From positions 1-6,160 of the forward strand of contig JAQGKM010000200.1 of the NCBI GenBank assembly GCA_028290125.1: DNA of 6,160 nt. Reading direction: 5' to 3'. This DNA comes from Hyphomicrobiales bacterium (GTDB taxonomy: Bacteria; Pseudomonadota; Alphaproteobacteria; Rhizobiales; Beijerinckiaceae). The notes under the pieces are model-generated. The model saw nothing but the letters and a program-made list of their open reading frames with translations, had not been told where the DNA came from and searched no databases. Both the position numbers and the translations under genes were made by a program. Shown one piece after another: positions 5,405 through 6,160 of the stretch; the first letter of the stretch is position 1, and the number at the start of each line of letters is the position of its first letter.

Positions 5405-6160
5405 ATGACGCCGAGGTTCGACCTCAACCTTTTGCTTCTGTTCGACGCCATCATGGCGGAGCGAAACCTGACGCGGGCGGGGCAGCGACTTGGGTTGTCA
5501 CAGCCGGCGGTCAGCGCCGCGGTGGCGCGCCTTCGCGATCTTTTGTGCGACCCACTCTTCGTTCGCACCAGTCACGGCGTCACGCCCACCGCCAAGGCCA
5601 ACCGCATCGCCAAACCGCTCAGCGAAGCGCTTCGCGCCATTCTCGAGCTCACGAGCGACGAGTTGAATTTCGACCCGGCGACCAGCTCCCGTATCTTCAC
5701 CATCATGATGCCCGATGTGGGTGAGCTGAACATCCTTCCGCGTTTGCTGTCGCGCATCCAGCGACTGCCGTCAGACATCTCGATCAGCGTCGCCCCGATC
5801 TCGTCTACGGACGAAGGTCATGCGCTTGAGGCGGGCAAAGTGGATCTGGCGATCGGAAACTGGCCCGGACTTTCAACGGAACGCGGCTTCCAGAGTCGCC
5901 TGCTGTTTCAGGATTCCTTCGTGTGTCTCGTGCGCTCCGGAAATCCTCTCGTTGGAGAAGAGGCCACGCTCAGCGATCTCCTTGCCGCAGCCCATATCGT
6001 GGTCGGCCGTGGTCACGAGGCGCAAAGCCCGATCAGTAGGCTTGCCGGATTGGCGAGCGCCAAGTGGAAAATAGCTGCGCGTATTCCGCATTATCTCGGT
6101 GTGCCAGGGCTTTTGAACGACACCGATCTCGTTGCAATCATGCCGGCGCGTCCCGCCGCA
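5405..6160 (+). CDS. LysR-family transcriptional regulator, C-terminus beyond right edge
   Basis: The first 252 residues are present; LysR proteins have about 300, so the last part of the effector domain is missing. The N-terminal winged helix-turn-helix is clear: FDLNLLLLFDAIMAERNLTR (5-24) leads into the helix-turn-helix AGQRLGLSQPAVSAAVARLR (25-44) and the wing DPLFVRTSHGVTPT (49-62). The opening RFDLNLL..FD and DPLFVR resemble the NodD/NahR/LinR branch. The effector domain begins near residue 95 (SSRIFTIMMPDV) and contains KVDLAIG (145-151), typical of the periplasmic-binding-like fold. These tetramers usually respond to a pathway substrate or intermediate. Its divergent position makes the crotonase-racemase-ligase unit the probable target, with self-repression. 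The reading frame is open to the window edge with no sign of disruption. Confidence 0.93.
   Translation, partial: MTPRFDLNLLLLFDAIMAERNLTRAGQRLGLSQPAVSAAVARLRDLLCDPLFVRTSHGVTPTAKANRIAKPLSEALRAILELTSDELNFDPATSSRIFTIMMPDVGELNILPRLLSRIQRLPSDISISVAPISSTDEGHALEAGKVDLAIGNWPGLSTERGFQSRLLFQDSFVCLVRSGNPLVGEEATLSDLLAAAHIVVGRGHEAQSPISRLAGLASAKWKIAARIPHYLGVPGLLNDTDLVAIMPARPAA

Noticed and set aside
1..6160. Mobile element, CRISPR, tRNA or frameshifted pseudogene
   Set aside because: I found no transposase motifs, regular repeats, cloverleaf-like stretch or broken frame. All six coding frames run uninterrupted within the window with intact family motifs, apart from the substitutions described.

Overview
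This window looks like a chromosomal catabolic region of a GC-rich proteobacterium (roughly 60% GC by eye). An alphaproteobacterium such as a Bradyrhizobium relative fits best; a betaproteobacterium is possible. The clues are the orphan Bug/TctC-type binding protein, the NodD/NahR-like LysR regulator, and the mix of an enolase-superfamily enzyme, an acyl-CoA ligase and a crotonase. There is no ribosomal or housekeeping marker, so the taxonomic call is weak. I see no tRNA, rRNA, CRISPR array, insertion sequence or phage gene.

Layout from left to right: (1) 1-1004, minus strand: a muconate-cycloisomerase-like enzyme whose C-terminus lies beyond the left edge. (2) 1005-1152: a divergent intergenic region with short dyads and an AT-rich core. 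(3) 1153-2169, plus strand: a periplasmic Bug-family solute-binding protein that ends tail-to-tail, 15 bp from the next gene. A small terminator-like hairpin fills that gap. (4) 2185-5297, minus strand: a tight three-gene transcription unit read right to left. It encodes a feruloyl-CoA hydratase/lyase-like crotonase (4470-5297), an Asp/Glu/hydantoin racemase-superfamily protein (3731-4444) and an AMP-forming acyl-CoA ligase (2185-3711), with gaps of 25 and 19 bp. (5) 5298-5404: a divergent promoter region with a candidate LysR box. (6) 5405 to the right edge, plus strand: a LysR-type regulator missing its last part.

A plausible reading is one locus for catabolism of an organic, possibly aromatic, acid. 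The Bug protein would bind the acid in the periplasm, the ligase would make its CoA thioester, and the crotonase would hydrate or cleave that thioester. The racemase-like and cycloisomerase-like enzymes would handle a chiral or cyclic intermediate. LysR would control the three-gene unit from the shared intergenic region. The substrate cannot be read from the sequence.

Two enzymes depart from their textbook relatives. The crotonase keeps the catalytic Glu of p-hydroxycinnamoyl-CoA hydratase/lyase but has lost both tyrosines that hold the substrate phenol. The racemase-like protein lacks at least the first of the two catalytic cysteines, and its second is displaced or absent. The substrate may therefore be something other than ferulate or coumarate, and the middle gene may not be a racemase. 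No aldehyde dehydrogenase, thiolase or TctA/TctB membrane component lies in the window.
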